Source of the DNA: Paenibacillus sp. FSL W8-0186
Lineage (GTDB): Bacteria > Bacillota > Bacilli > Paenibacillales > Paenibacillaceae
Assembly: GCF_037969765.1 (NCBI RefSeq)
Contig: NZ_CP150207.1
Span: 1,846,001-1,910,000, forward strand
Length of the DNA stretch: 64,000 nucleotides
Direction: 5' to 3'
In this document: positions 28,496-41,180 of the stretch, one piece after another
Layout of the letters: the number at the start of each line of letters is the position of its first letter
How positions within the stretch are numbered: position 1 is the stretch's first letter
Notes under the pieces: model-generated
What the model was told of the DNA's origin: nothing
Databases searched by the model: none
What the model saw: the letters and a program-made list of their open reading frames with translations, nothing else
Program-made: the position numbers and the translations under genes

Positions 28496-29278
28496 ATGGC
28501 TACACATTTCGTTATTGAAGGACTTAAAGCGACAATCGAGGACAAAGAGATTCTCAAGGGAATCGACATTGAAATAAAGGGTGGGGAAGTCCACGCCATC
28601 ATGGGACCGAACGGTACGGGCAAAAGTACGCTCGCTTCCGCGCTGATGGGTCATCCCAAATATGAAGTTACCGACGGCAAGGTGCTGCTTGACGGTGAAG
28701 ATGTGCTGGAAATGGAAGTGGATGAGCGTGCTCGCGCAGGCCTGTTTCTTGCCATGCAATATCCGAGTGAAATCAGCGGTGTGACCAACTCGGACTTCCT
28801 GCGGAGCGCGATCAACGCCCGCCGTGGTGAAGGCAACGAGGTATCCCTTATTAAATTTATTCGTCAAATGGAGAGCAAAATGAAGGAGCTTGAAATGAAT
28901 CCTGAATTTGCGCACCGTTACTTGAATGAAGGCTTCTCCGGCGGTGAGAAGAAGCGGAATGAAATTTTGCAAATGATGCTGCTTGACCCGAAAATCGTTA
29001 TTCTTGACGAGGTCGACTCCGGACTTGACATTGACGCATTGCGCATTGTTGCCGAGGGTGTAAACTCCATGCGCAGCGAAGATCGCGGATTCTTGATCAT
29101 CACTCACTACCAGCGTCTTCTGGATTACATCAAGCCAGATTTCGTCCATGTCATGATGCAAGGGCGCATCGTGAAATCCGGCGGCCCTGAGCTGGCAGAG
29201 CGCCTGGAGAAGGACGGATACGATTGGATCAAAGAAGAGCTTGGCATCGTTGACGAGACAGTGGGAGAGCAAGTTTAA
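28496..29278 (+). CDS. sufC: Fe-S cluster assembly ATPase SufC
   Basis: 260 residues, ABC-type ATPase of the SufBCD scaffold that builds iron-sulfur clusters in the cytoplasm. Walker A is GPNGTGKST, the signature is [10 protein letters not shown], and Walker B is [15 protein letters not shown] 28496 follows GGAGGGAG; the open frame extends upstream to 28409, across the promoter, without a site. First gene of sufCDSUB. Confidence 0.97.
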   Translation: MATHFVIEGLKATIEDKEILKGIDIEIKGGEVHAIMGPNGTGKSTLASALMGHPKYEVTDGKVLLDGEDVLEMEVDERARAGLFLAMQYPSEISGVTNSDFLRSAINARRGEGNEVSLIKFIRQMESKMKELEMNPEFAHRYLNEGFSGGEKKRNEILQMMLLDPKIVILDEVDSGLDIDALRIVAEGVNSMRSEDRGFLIITHYQRLLDYIKPDFVHVMMQGRIVKSGGPELAERLEKDGYDWIKEELGIVDETVGEQV

Positions 29279-29302
29279 CGGAAGGAGGAAGGAGGAGCTA
29301 AG

Positions 29303-31814
<2,512 letters not shown>

Positions 31815-31815
<1 letters not shown>

Positions 31816-32234
31816 TGCAACTTGACGACTTATATCGGCGCGTTATTATGGATCATTATAAAAACCCGCGCAACCGCGGGAAGTTTGACAATGACGTCTT
31901 GACCGTGGATCTGAACAATCCGACATGCGGGGATCGCATATCTCTTCAGCTTATCGTCGAGGACGGGATCGTAAAGGATGCGCGGTTTACGGGGGAAGGC
32001 TGCTCGATCAGCATGTCATCGGCATCGATGATGACGGAGGCCGTTAAAGGCCTTACCTTCGAGCATGCCCTCCAGCTGGCCGACCGTTTCTCTTCGCTGA
32101 TGAAGGGTGAGGACGTCCAATTTGACGAACTGGAAGATATCGAAGCTCTATCCGGGGTCAATAAATTCCCTGCCCGGATCAAATGCGCGACACTCGCTTG
32201 GAACGCATTGAAGAAAGGGATTCAAGAGTCATAA
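31815..32234 (+). CDS. sufU: SufU zinc-dependent sulfur transferase
   Basis: 139 residues. SufU accepts sulfur from SufS in Firmicutes. The zinc ligands are visible as Cys38 and Asp40 (CGD), Cys63 (GEGCSISM) and Cys124 (KCATLAW). Directly follows sufS. Confidence 0.96.
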
Positions 32235-32255
32235 ATTACAAGGAGGTAATCCACC

Positions 32256-33653
32256 ATGGCTAAGAAGGCTCCCGATATAGGGGAATACAAATATGGTTTC
32301 CGCGACGAGCATAAATCTATTTTCCAGTCAGGCAAAGGCTTGACTCGAGAAATCGTTGAGGAAATTTCGAAAATTAAGAACGAACCGCAGTGGATGCTTG
32401 ATTTCCGCCTGAAATCGCTCGAGCAGTTCGAGAAAATGCCGATGCCGCGTTGGGGCGGCGACCTGGATGAGCTTGATTTCGACGATATCCAGTACTACGT
32501 AAGACCGTCGGAGAAGCAAGGAAAGACATGGGAAGAGGTTCCGGCAGAAATCAAAGAAACCTTCGATAAGCTCGGCATTCCGGAAGCGGAACAGAAGTTC
32601 CTGGCCGGCGTATCCGCCCAGTACGAATCTGAGGTTGTATACCACAGCATGCAGAAGGAATTGGAAGAGCAGGGCGTTATCTTTAGCGATACGGATACAG
32701 CGCTGCGTGAGCATCCGGAAATTTTCCGCGAGTATTTCGGTACGATCGTTCCGCCGACGGATAACAAGTTTGCAGCATTGAACAGTGCGGTGTGGTCGGG
32801 AGGAAGCTTTATTTACGTTCCTAAGGGCGTTAAATGTGAAATTCCTTTGCAGGCATATTTCCGGATTAACTCCGAAAACATGGGGCAGTTCGAAAGAACG
32901 CTGATCATTGCCGATGAAGACAGCTTCGTGCATTATGTTGAGGGTTGTACGGCTCCTGTATACAGCACGAATTCTCTGCATAGCGCGGTTGTTGAAATCA
33001 TCTGTAAGAAGAACGCGCGCGTTCGTTACACGACGATTCAGAACTGGGCTCCGAACATCTACAACCTTGTTACCAAGCGGGCTGTAGCTGAAGAGAATGC
33101 GAATATGGAATGGGTTGACGGCAATATCGGCTCGAAGCTGACGATGAAATACCCAGCAGTCGTATTGAAAGGCCGCGGCGCAAAAGGCAGCGTGCTGTCG
33201 ATCGCTGTAGCGGGCAAGAACCAGCATCAGGATTCCGGCGCGAAGATGATCCATTTGGCTCCAGACACAACGTCCACGATTGTCTCCAAGTCGATCAGTA
33301 AGCACGGCGGAAAAGTAACTTACCGCGGTCTGGCATCCTTTGGCCGTCAGGCAGAGGGCGCCAAATCGAACGTCAAATGCGATACGCTTATTTTGGATAA
33401 CGAGTCGACCTCCGATACGATTCCTTATAACGAAATTATGAACGATAACATCGTTCTGGAGCATGAGGCAACAGTATCGAAGGTATCCGAGGATCAGCTC
33501 TTCTATCTGATGAGCCGCGGCTTGACCGAGGACGAAGCAACGCAAATGATCGTTATGGGCTTCATCGAGCCGTTCACGAAGGAACTGCCGATGGAATATG
33601 CGGTTGAGATGAATAGATTGATCAAATTCGAGATGGAAGGCTCGATCGGTTAA
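32256..33653 (+). CDS. sufB: Fe-S cluster assembly scaffold SufB
   Basis: 465 residues, the main scaffold subunit. Typical blocks are [27 protein letters not shown] sequence near residue 175 and [20 protein letters not shown] near the C-terminus. AAGGAGG precedes the ATG. Last gene of sufCDSUB; a terminator follows. Confidence 0.97.
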   Translation: MAKKAPDIGEYKYGFRDEHKSIFQSGKGLTREIVEEISKIKNEPQWMLDFRLKSLEQFEKMPMPRWGGDLDELDFDDIQYYVRPSEKQGKTWEEVPAEIKETFDKLGIPEAEQKFLAGVSAQYESEVVYHSMQKELEEQGVIFSDTDTALREHPEIFREYFGTIVPPTDNKFAALNSAVWSGGSFIYVPKGVKCEIPLQAYFRINSENMGQFERTLIIADEDSFVHYVEGCTAPVYSTNSLHSAVVEIICKKNARVRYTTIQNWAPNIYNLVTKRAVAEENANMEWVDGNIGSKLTMKYPAVVLKGRGAKGSVLSIAVAGKNQHQDSGAKMIHLAPDTTSTIVSKSISKHGGKVTYRGLASFGRQAEGAKSNVKCDTLILDNESTSDTIPYNEIMNDNIVLEHEATVSKVSEDQLFYLMSRGLTEDEATQMIVMGFIEPFTKELPMEYAVEMNRLIKFEMEGSIG

Positions 33654-33689
33654 TCGCAGATCTTTGATCTGACATGGAATAACCTTTAC

Positions 33690-33724
33690 AAACATCGCGG
33701 GTGATAAGCCCGCGGTGTTTTTTT
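33690..33724 (+). terminator. terminator of the suf operon
   Basis: A 12-bp stem with one T-G pair (33690-33701 with 33709-33720) and a T7 run. Confidence 0.9.
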
Positions 33725-33808
33725 GTCCAAGGATTGCTCCTGTGTTGGCGTCACTCTTTGGGCGGCTGCTGAATAGGCTATAGCATACCGCCTAGGAGGG
33801 ATTTCGAA

Positions 33809-34321
33809 TTGTCTAAAAATAACCAAATGTATCAACACCCGCATTTAGCGTGGCATGAGACTATGGAGCTGCATGAATTAACGGCGTTTCAAACGAACCA
33901 GCTCGAGAATTTCAAGATGGTGGTGAACGACGTTACGAACCCCCAGCTTAGAGCCCTATACTTAGAAGCGATCAAGAGCCTTGAGCACAATTTGAAGGAG
34001 CTGCTGCAATTTTACCCGAAAGCGCCGCAATGGCCGCAGGGAACGAGACATGGTAAAAATCCGGGCATGGATTTAACGCCATTTTATGCGGGGCAGCTGC
34101 TCGGGTTCGCCAAGACAGCGGTGCGTACTTATGCGGCTTCGATTACGGAGACAGCTACACCTCAGCTGAGAGAAACCTTTACGAAGCAACTGAATGCCGC
34201 AATCCAACTGCATGCGAAGACATTTAATTTCATGCTTGAAAAAGGATATTATCCAGCCTATGATTTGCCGAAGCTGCTTGCGAACGATGTTGCCAATGCC
34301 AACCGGGTGTTAGCTCTGTAA
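33809..34321 (+). CDS. spore coat protein, CotF-like
   Basis: 170 residues, helical and His/Gln-rich. It resembles the CotF-type coat protein family, here as two related helical halves (each with an L-x-A-x2-L-x2-A style pattern: LRALYLEAIKSLEHN and LRETFTKQLNAAIQLH). The start is TTG 33809, eight bases after AGGAGGG. Expected to be made in the mother cell during sporulation. Monocistronic. Confidence 0.75.
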   Translation: MSKNNQMYQHPHLAWHETMELHELTAFQTNQLENFKMVVNDVTNPQLRALYLEAIKSLEHNLKELLQFYPKAPQWPQGTRHGKNPGMDLTPFYAGQLLGFAKTAVRTYAASITETATPQLRETFTKQLNAAIQLHAKTFNFMLEKGYYPAYDLPKLLANDVANANRVLAL

Positions 34322-34337
34322 AAGAAAAGACAAAAAG

Positions 34338-34366
34338 CCCTTCTGTACAGTATACAGAAGGGTGAT
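34338..34366 (+). terminator. hairpin after the coat protein gene
   Basis: A 10-bp perfect stem (34338-34347 with 34353-34362) with a 5-nt loop; the tail is only partly T-rich. Confidence 0.6.
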
Positions 34367-34389
34367 TTAATTTGGCAGAAAATGTACAG

Positions 34390-35448
34390 CTAAATATAAA
34401 CCTCAGTAATCGACAGCTCCCGTTCTTTGGACAAGTCTATGAACCTGTCGTCTGTCTGAACGAGCGGGCGGAAGAAATCTGTCTGGTTCGTCATTACGAT
34501 TGAACCAACTTCCCCTGAATTCAGCAGCACTTTCTTGCCGATAAAGTTCGGTAGCAGGTGACTGATTAGGGCTTGGGTCGGCTCAGGACTCAATTTGCCA
34601 AAGCTAAGGGAATTTAATTCCCGCAAAACAGTAAGCAGCTCCTGCTTGGATTGGTAGACGCGGTTGGAGGTCATGGCCGTATAGACATCCGCTACTGCGG
34701 CTATTTTGGCATAAGGATGAATCTCATCCTTGCGCAGCGCTTTAGGGTATCCGCTTCCATCCTCCCGTTCATGATGCTGCAGGGCAACCATTGCAGAGAT
34801 TTCGTCTCCCGTAGAATTCAGAATGATTTCGGAGCCATACAATGTATGACGCTTGACCTCATCAAATTCCTCCGGCGTCAGCTTGCCGGGCTTGCCGAGA
34901 ATGTCTTGGGAAATCATGCATTTGCCGATATCGATCAAATAGCCGGCCTTGCCGACTTGATAAGCCTTTTCTTTAGGATAACCAAGCCAAGTTGCGATAT
35001 AATAAGATAGCATTCCGACTTGCATGGAATGATTATATGTATAATTATCACCGTTATTCAGCAGCAGTAAGAGGGATACGACATCCTTCTGGCCGACTAG
35101 TTCATCTACCAGGGGCTGCAGCAGCTCATCGACTTTGGATTCATCGAAGGTACCGCTGGATAGCGCTTCCAGAAAAATGTCTTCGTAACCATCAACAGCT
35201 TCGTTGAATAGCGGTGCAACTTTCATGACGGGATCTTGGTGGGCGTTGTTTGAAGTACGTTCGATGTCTATGGTGCGAGGTTCAATGTCGATGTAGTCGA
35301 TTCCATGCTGCATTAGCTTCACGATCGCATCATTGGTCAGTTCTGTTCCTTTATGCAGAATTAATACGCCGAATTGATTGAAAATATCATGCTTAAGACG
35401 GTCGCCGGGGCTGATTTCGATCACATGTAATTTCAAGAACGATGACAC
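34390..35448 (-). CDS. degenerate HD-GYP domain protein
   Basis: 352 residues: an N-terminal ~120-residue part, then an HD-GYP domain (family of c-di-GMP phosphodiesterases). The GYP part is intact (HHEREDGSGYP), and an upstream His is present (YNHSMQVG). But the hallmark His-Asp reads Ile-Asp: GYLIDIGK instead of LLHDIGK (codon ATC where CAT/CAC is expected, near residue 177). Loss of this metal ligand should abolish normal phosphodiesterase activity, suggesting a c-di-GMP-binding or regulatory role. The other HD-GYP protein here (38821-39915) keeps all residues and the same architecture. The gene stands alone on the minus strand. Confidence 0.9.
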   Translation of the reverse strand: MSSFLKLHVIEISPGDRLKHDIFNQFGVLILHKGTELTNDAIVKLMQHGIDYIDIEPRTIDIERTSNNAHQDPVMKVAPLFNEAVDGYEDIFLEALSSGTFDESKVDELLQPLVDELVGQKDVVSLLLLLNNGDNYTYNHSMQVGMLSYYIATWLGYPKEKAYQVGKAGYLIDIGKCMISQDILGKPGKLTPEEFDEVKRHTLYGSEIILNSTGDEISAMVALQHHEREDGSGYPKALRKDEIHPYAKIAAVADVYTAMTSNRVYQSKQELLTVLRELNSLSFGKLSPEPTQALISHLLPNFIGKKVLLNSGEVGSIVMTNQTDFFRPLVQTDDRFIDLSKERELSITEVYI

Positions 35449-35522
35449 CTCATAATCCGCAGTTTTTCTTAATGATAGCAGGGAATAACTGGATTGGCAA
35501 TGAATTTATAGGACTTTGGATG

Positions 35523-36263
35523 CTATAGCTGTGATATTTGTCCTGGCGCTGCAGGATTCCATGGACCCTGTCCATGGCCTTTCCATTCTGTACCGTCCTC
35601 CCAGACTTCCTTCTTCCAAATAGGAACGATCTGCTTCAGTCTTTCGATGGCATAACGGCTTGCAGCATAGCTATCATCGCGGTGAGGCGTGGAAACAGCG
35701 ATGATGACGCTGATTTCGGCGATATCGACTTTACCGATCCGATGGCTGATGGCGCAAAGGGTGCCTGGCCACTTTGCAGCGATTTCTTCGCCGATCTGCT
35801 TCATTTTGGACAGGGCCATAGGAATATAGGCTTCGTATTCCAGATGGATCGTCCGCTGGTCGCCGGTCATTTCCCGCGTCGTTCCGACAAAGACTAGCGA
35901 TGCGCCATGGTTAGCCGTGTTAACTTTTTGGGTCACTGCGCTGACCGAGAGGGGCTGCGAACTAATCTCGTACATTTGGTCTTCGGGATCGAGGAAGTCC
36001 TGCTCCTGATCTTCTAGGCCTCCGGACACGGGAGGGATGAGAGCAATTTCGTCCTGCTCGGTAATGAGGAGCCCGCCTGCCGCATATTCTTGATTGACGG
36101 CCAGAAAAGACAGGCTTACCAAAGACGCAGCATCCGGATATTGCTTGGCGATTTCCTGTTTTAACCGGTCAGCCGTTATGGCGTTCTGAGGATATGTGAT
36201 TTCAATTTGCGAAGCGCCGATACGGTCAGCCAGCCCCGCGAATAGAAAAATTGTCAGCATCAT
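35523..36263 (-). CDS. MoaD-MoaE fusion (molybdopterin synthase)
   Basis: 246 residues. Residues 1-82 are a MoaD-like ubiquitin fold ending in PPVSGG; residues ~95-240 are MoaE (VGTTREMTG, the Arg/His-containing EYEAYIPMALSKM, ISHRIGKVDI and WKKEVWEDG with the active-site Lys residues). Molybdopterin synthase makes the dithiolene of the molybdenum cofactor from precursor Z. The MoaD C-terminal Gly-Gly must be free to carry the thiocarboxylate, so the fused form should need cleavage after Gly-Gly, as reported for the mycobacterial MoaX fusion. No other mo genes are in the window. Confidence 0.9.
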   Translation of the reverse strand: MMLTIFLFAGLADRIGASQIEITYPQNAITADRLKQEIAKQYPDAASLVSLSFLAVNQEYAAGGLLITEQDEIALIPPVSGGLEDQEQDFLDPEDQMYEISSQPLSVSAVTQKVNTANHGASLVFVGTTREMTGDQRTIHLEYEAYIPMALSKMKQIGEEIAAKWPGTLCAISHRIGKVDIAEISVIIAVSTPHRDDSYAASRYAIERLKQIVPIWKKEVWEDGTEWKGHGQGPWNPAAPGQISQL

Positions 36264-36407
36264 TTCTATCTCACCTCGTAATACTTAATAAACCCCTATA
36301 ATATATCATATTTAGGGAGACAATGATTAAATTTGAGGTATATAATATTTTACATCTAATCGTTTTACCAGAACGGCTGAACAGGCAGAGACCGAGGGGG
36401 GACAATC

Positions 36408-37853
36408 ATGCTGCCGGATACGAACCAGGATATTTTAACGATACTGTATACCAACGATTTGCACAGCCATTTCGGTGCCATGAAGCGGATTGCCTCGATG
36501 GTGAACGGCTTTCGCGAGCAGGAAAATGGGGCCCTGCTGCTGCTGGATATCGGCGATCATATGGACCGGGCCGCTCCCGAGACAGAAGGCACGATGGGAC
36601 AAGCCAATGTGGATGTTCTGAACCTGATGAGGTATGACGCCATCACGATAGGCAATAACGAGGGACTGACCTTTACACCGGAACAACTGGGGCAGGCTTA
36701 CGCAGGATTGGCATGCGAGGTTGTCTGTGCGAACATGCTGGAAACCGGGACCGGGAAACCGCCTGTATGGATGAAGAAGCAAACTGTGCTTGAGCGGGGA
36801 GGCTTCAAAATCGGTTTGGTCGGCGCAACGGCAGCCTATGCCGAGTTTTACAAGCTGCTCGGCTTGACTGTGCTCGATCCGCTAGATTCAATAGCGAAAT
36901 CGGTCAATGAATTGCGCAGCGAAGCTGATCTCGTCGTAGTGATGTCGCATCTAGGCCTGTCCTTCGATCGCCAGCTTGCAGAGCAGGTTCCCGGGATTGA
37001 CCTGATTCTTGGCGGGCATACCCATCATCTGCTGGAAGAGCCGCTGTGGATCAGGCAGACGGCGATTGCGGCGGCCGGGAAATTCGGGCGGCATCTCGGG
37101 CAAATTACAATTGGACGGGACGAACTTACCGGGGCAGCGAAGGTCATCTCTGCCATCTGCCTGCCTGCCGAGAGCGGACCGGAAGATCCAATGGTAGCTA
37201 AAGCGCTGGAAATACATAAGCACCGGGCTGTAGAGCGGATGGCTCGAACGGTAGCGGTAATCGAAGAGGAATTGCCAATCCGTTACGATGCCGAATCTCC
37301 GTTTGGCAATTTGCTGGCGCAGGCGGTAAGGCGATTTACGGGAAGCGACTTGTCGATCATCAATAGCGGCCAACTGCTCACAGGACTGCCTGCCGGAGAA
37401 ATTAGCGAAGGCATGCTTCATGAGCGCTGTCCCTCGCCCATCAATCCTTGCCGCATGAATTTGCTGGGCAAGCATATATTGTACAGCCTGGAGGAATCGC
37501 TGCTAGCTGATTTTACGGACAAGGCGATCTTCGGGTTTGGCTTTCGCGGCAAGCAGCTCGGCGGCATCTGTGTTGATGGCATGGAAATCATCTATGATCC
37601 GGAAGGCGATCCATTTCATAAAGTCATCGAAGCGAGTGTACAGGGCGTTCCGATTGTTCCAGAAGGCATTTATTCGGTGGGCACGCTTGACATGTTTACG
37701 TTTGGCATCGGCTATGAATGTCTGAAGCAGGGCAGCGAGCAGGAATTTCTGCTGCCGGAGTTCTTAAGGGATCTGCTGCGGATGGAGCTTCAGACGGCAG
37801 GCGCCGTTGAGAGCTGCTTCTATCGCCGCTGGAAGAGCCGAACCGTGGGCTGA
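36408..37853 (+). CDS. yunD: metallophosphoesterase/5'-nucleotidase family protein (YunD-like)
   Basis: 481 residues with no signal peptide, so cytoplasmic, unlike most 5'-nucleotidases of this family. N-terminal calcineurin-like domain motifs: YTNDLHSHFG, LLDIGDHMD, GNNEGLTF and LGGHTHHLLE. The usual GNHE is GNNE, a feature I recall in B. subtilis YunD. The C-terminal half is a 5'-nucleotidase substrate domain with ESPFGNLLAQAVRRF. Substrate unknown. AGGGGGG is upstream of ATG 36408. uppP follows at 42 bp and may be co-transcribed. Confidence 0.85.
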   Translation: MLPDTNQDILTILYTNDLHSHFGAMKRIASMVNGFREQENGALLLLDIGDHMDRAAPETEGTMGQANVDVLNLMRYDAITIGNNEGLTFTPEQLGQAYAGLACEVVCANMLETGTGKPPVWMKKQTVLERGGFKIGLVGATAAYAEFYKLLGLTVLDPLDSIAKSVNELRSEADLVVVMSHLGLSFDRQLAEQVPGIDLILGGHTHHLLEEPLWIRQTAIAAAGKFGRHLGQITIGRDELTGAAKVISAICLPAESGPEDPMVAKALEIHKHRAVERMARTVAVIEEELPIRYDAESPFGNLLAQAVRRFTGSDLSIINSGQLLTGLPAGEISEGMLHERCPSPINPCRMNLLGKHILYSLEESLLADFTDKAIFGFGFRGKQLGGICVDGMEIIYDPEGDPFHKVIEASVQGVPIVPEGIYSVGTLDMFTFGIGYECLKQGSEQEFLLPEFLRDLLRMELQTAGAVESCFYRRWKSRTVG

Positions 37854-37894
37854 ATTGAAAAGCGGCCTGGCCGCTTGATGAAGAGGAGGAGGCC

Positions 37895-38725
37895 ATGAAT
37901 TTTATTGTCGCGGTTATTTTGGGGATTGTAGAGGGTTTGACTGAATTTATCCCGGTATCTTCGACAGGCCACATGATATTGACAGCGAAGCTGTTGGGTT
38001 ATGACGACTCTACTCCCGAGATGAAAACTTTCATGATTGTGATTCAGCTGGGCGCAATTTTGGCTATTTCATGGGTATACCGGGAACGGATTATTCGTTT
38101 GCTAGGGTTGAGCAAGGAACCTGTACCTGTATTTCGGAACCAAATACCTCCAAGACGTCTTGATCTCCTGCATGTCATTTTGGGCATTGCACCGGCTCTT
38201 GCCGTCGGTTTCTTCTTCAGGGATTTCATCAAAAGTCTGTTCAGTCCCCAGACCGTCCTCTGGGCGCTGCTCGCCGGCGGTATATTTATGATCGCAGCCG
38301 AATGGTTCTTCAAGAACAAGGCCCAGGTAACTGCCAAGGATATGGACCAGCTTACCCATAGGCAGGCGCTAATGATCGGACTGTATCAATGCATATCCGT
38401 CTTGTGGCCAGGTTTCTCCCGTTCCGGTTCGACCATCGCGGGCGGCATGTTTAGCGGGGCAAGCTATAAGGCTTCCGCTGACTTCTCTTTCCTGATCGCG
38501 ATACCGATCATGTTTGCCGTTTCGGGTTATGAAATGCTGGATTCCTACCGATATTTTACTATAGATACTATAGGATTATTTGCTGTCGGTTTTATCGTTT
38601 CGTTTATTGTGGCTTATATCGTGGTGATGGCCTTCTTAAAATCCATTCAGAAAATTCAGCTCAGGCATTTCGCTTATTATCGTTTCCTTCTTGCTGCTTT
38701 ATTTTGGACTTTCATCATGCGATAG
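37895..38725 (+). CDS. uppP: undecaprenyl-diphosphatase UppP (BacA)
   Basis: 276 residues, polytopic membrane enzyme that dephosphorylates undecaprenyl diphosphate to recycle the cell-wall lipid carrier; extra copies give bacitracin tolerance. The family motifs EGLTEFIPVSSTGHMIL (near residue 11) and GFSRSGSTIAGG (near 170) are intact. GAGGAGG precedes the ATG. Confidence 0.97.
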   Translation: MNFIVAVILGIVEGLTEFIPVSSTGHMILTAKLLGYDDSTPEMKTFMIVIQLGAILAISWVYRERIIRLLGLSKEPVPVFRNQIPPRRLDLLHVILGIAPALAVGFFFRDFIKSLFSPQTVLWALLAGGIFMIAAEWFFKNKAQVTAKDMDQLTHRQALMIGLYQCISVLWPGFSRSGSTIAGGMFSGASYKASADFSFLIAIPIMFAVSGYEMLDSYRYFTIDTIGLFAVGFIVSFIVAYIVVMAFLKSIQKIQLRHFAYYRFLLAALFWTFIMR

Positions 38726-38820
38726 TTTCGGGCGACAAGCCAGTCATATCACATTATAAAGCCGCTTTTCGCAATGACATACATTACTAACCTAACCATA
38801 GAGACGGAAGTGGATTTATC

Positions 38821-39915
38821 ATGCGATTAATACCAATCAACTCACTCCAGCCCGGGATGAAATTGGGGAAGAAAATATATAACGAGGACGGCATCATTCT
38901 TTTATCCGAAAATGCAGAGCTTACCGAGGCCGTCATCCGGCGTCTGCGCCGTCATGGCCTGAATTTCGTGTATGTGGCCGATCCGCGAACAGAGGACGTC
39001 GTTCCCGTCGAGATGATCGAGGAGGAGACACGGCGCAGGGCGCTGAAGGAGATTCGAACGAACTTCCGGAAAATGACGGGTCCAGCGGTTAAAGGCTTGG
39101 TCTATCCTTATCTGGGCAAGACGTTCTCCGGCCTCGTTGAGGAAATTATGGATGATCTTAGCGCTAGGGAAGACGCCATGATTATGATGATGAATGTCAA
39201 CAGCATGGATCATTATTTGTACCGGCATTCTCTCAATGTTTGCATTTATACGATTCTGTTAGGGCAAATCCACGGATATTCCAAGAGCGATCTGACGTTC
39301 CTTGGCCTTGGCGCCCTGCTGCATGATATTGGAAAAACGAAGCTCCCGCTACAGCTGCTGACCAAGGCAGGCAAGCTGACGGATGCGGAGTACGAGCAGG
39401 TCAAGCAGCATGCCGAGTTCGGGTTTAAAATGCTTAAGGATGAGCCGGGCATTCCGTTAGTTTCCGCGCACTGCGCTTACCAGCATCATGAGCGTTTGAA
39501 CGGGAGCGGCTACCCCCGGGGACTCAAGGGAGAGGAAATCAGTGAGTTTGCCCGCTGGATCGCCATTACGGACTCATACGATGCTATGACAACACACCGG
39601 GTGTATCGCTCTGCGATGCTGCCTCATCAGGCGCTTGAAGTGTTATATACAGGCTGCGGCCATTTGTACGAGAAATCCAAGCTGGAGGTATTTCGCGACC
39701 GTGTCGCCATCTATCCGCTAGGCATGGCGGTGAGGCTCAGCACGGGAGAAAAAGGCATCGTCGCCAAAATTCACGGCATCTTCCCGCAGCGCCCCGTCGT
39801 TCGCGTATTGACCGACCCGGACGGGGAGGATCTGAAGGTGCCTTACGATGTGGATTTGTCGCAGCAATTATCCGTGGTGATTACGGAAGTAGACGGAATG
39901 AATCAAATTGGTTAA
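38821..39915 (+). CDS. HD-GYP domain protein, probable c-di-GMP phosphodiesterase
   Basis: 364 residues with an intact catalytic set: HSLNVC, LLHDIGKTKLP, HHERLNGSGYP and the Lys/Asp residues between. It shares the N-terminal layout (LQPGMKLGKKIYNEDGIILL) with the degenerate protein at 34390-35448, so the two are paralogues. It would hydrolyse c-di-GMP. A short C-terminal part (STGEKGIVAKI) follows the domain. The start is ATG 38821, preceded by a weak site (CGGAAG). Monocistronic. Confidence 0.93.
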   Translation: MRLIPINSLQPGMKLGKKIYNEDGIILLSENAELTEAVIRRLRRHGLNFVYVADPRTEDVVPVEMIEEETRRRALKEIRTNFRKMTGPAVKGLVYPYLGKTFSGLVEEIMDDLSAREDAMIMMMNVNSMDHYLYRHSLNVCIYTILLGQIHGYSKSDLTFLGLGALLHDIGKTKLPLQLLTKAGKLTDAEYEQVKQHAEFGFKMLKDEPGIPLVSAHCAYQHHERLNGSGYPRGLKGEEISEFARWIAITDSYDAMTTHRVYRSAMLPHQALEVLYTGCGHLYEKSKLEVFRDRVAIYPLGMAVRLSTGEKGIVAKIHGIFPQRPVVRVLTDPDGEDLKVPYDVDLSQQLSVVITEVDGMNQIG

Positions 39916-40025
39916 CATATTGAGGTGGAATCTTTAGGCGTAATAAGGTCTTTCGAGGGAAGATGTGCCGGAATAGAGCACTCTTTTCTTTTTTAGGTTA
40001 ATAAAAGAAATAAGGTGGGCCAATA

Positions 40026-41162
40026 ATGAAAATACTTAAGTATAACTCTGCGATGACAGCACCGGTGAATCCAAAGGATGATCCCTGGGATCCGATCGTT
40101 TCCCTGCGGGAGTTCGGACGCCATGTGCTGACCAGCGTGGAAATGACGGTTACGAACCTGTGCAACATGCGCTGCGAGCACTGTGCCGTCGGGGACAGCC
40201 TGGTGCTGAAAGAGCCAGAGCAAATACCGCTGGATCTGATGCTGCGGCGTCTGGATGAAGTGGAGCATTTGCGGACGATCAGTATTACCGGAGGTGAGCC
40301 GACCTTCCGCAAGCAAATGGTGGACGAGAAGATTTTGCCGATTTTGAAATATGCGAAGGAGCGCGGGATCCGTTCGCAGATCAATTCCAACCTGACCCTG
40401 GATTATGAGCGGTATGAGAAACTGATTCCCTATCTGGATGTGATGCATATCTCGTTCAACTATACGAATGAACAGGATTTCTATGAGATAGGCTTCGCCA
40501 ATAGCGGGCATCCTGTGAAGAAGGAAGTCGCCTACAAGCTGTATCACACGATGATGGAGAATTCGCGAAAATTGAGCGAGGCGGGGATGTACATATCGGC
40601 CGAATCGATGATCAATTACCGCACTCACGACAGGCTGCCGGCAATTCATAAGCTGATTACGGAAATGGGCTGCCGCCGGCATGAGGTTCATCCGATGTAT
40701 GCATCCAATTTCGCCAAAGGACTGCCGGTGTTATCGCTCGATGAAATGCGCCAAGCGATTCATTCCTTGCTCGATGAGCGTAATAAAGAGATATGGATGT
40801 TGTTTGGGACCCTCCCATTTTATGCCTGCAATAACAGCGAGGCCGATGCCGCTTTGCTGAAGCGGCTGCGCGAGGAACCGATGGTCACGGTACGGAATGA
40901 TCCGGACGGCAGAAACCGGGTGAACGTGAATATGTTTACCGGGGAAGTGTTCGTAACGGATTTTGCAGACATCCCTTCTTTCGGCAGCGTGCATGAGGAA
41001 CGGTTGGATGTTATTTTTGCCAAATGGCTGAACGAACATCCGCTCAATCAGAAAGTAAATTGTTATTGCGAGGCGGCCAGCTGCTGCGGTCCAAACCTGC
41101 TCGTTGCAGACATGTATTATAAGGACACCGACTTCAAATCCCGCAAAGCAATCACATTTTAG
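40026..41162 (+). CDS. radical SAM protein YfkAB-type (CxCxxxxC)
   Basis: 378 residues. A radical SAM core with the iron-sulfur triad CNMRCEHC near residue 45 and the SAM-binding ISITGGEPTF near 78. The C-terminal CYCEAASC matches the CxCx4C motif of YfkA/YfkB-type proteins and may hold a second cluster. Substrate unknown. AAGGTGGG precedes the ATG. The CNNM gene follows at 18 bp, so the two are probably one transcript. Confidence 0.9.
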   Translation: MKILKYNSAMTAPVNPKDDPWDPIVSLREFGRHVLTSVEMTVTNLCNMRCEHCAVGDSLVLKEPEQIPLDLMLRRLDEVEHLRTISITGGEPTFRKQMVDEKILPILKYAKERGIRSQINSNLTLDYERYEKLIPYLDVMHISFNYTNEQDFYEIGFANSGHPVKKEVAYKLYHTMMENSRKLSEAGMYISAESMINYRTHDRLPAIHKLITEMGCRRHEVHPMYASNFAKGLPVLSLDEMRQAIHSLLDERNKEIWMLFGTLPFYACNNSEADAALLKRLREEPMVTVRNDPDGRNRVNVNMFTGEVFVTDFADIPSFGSVHEERLDVIFAKWLNEHPLNQKVNCYCEAASCCGPNLLVADMYYKDTDFKSRKAITF

Positions 41163-41180
41163 AAAAGAGGCGCTGTACCT

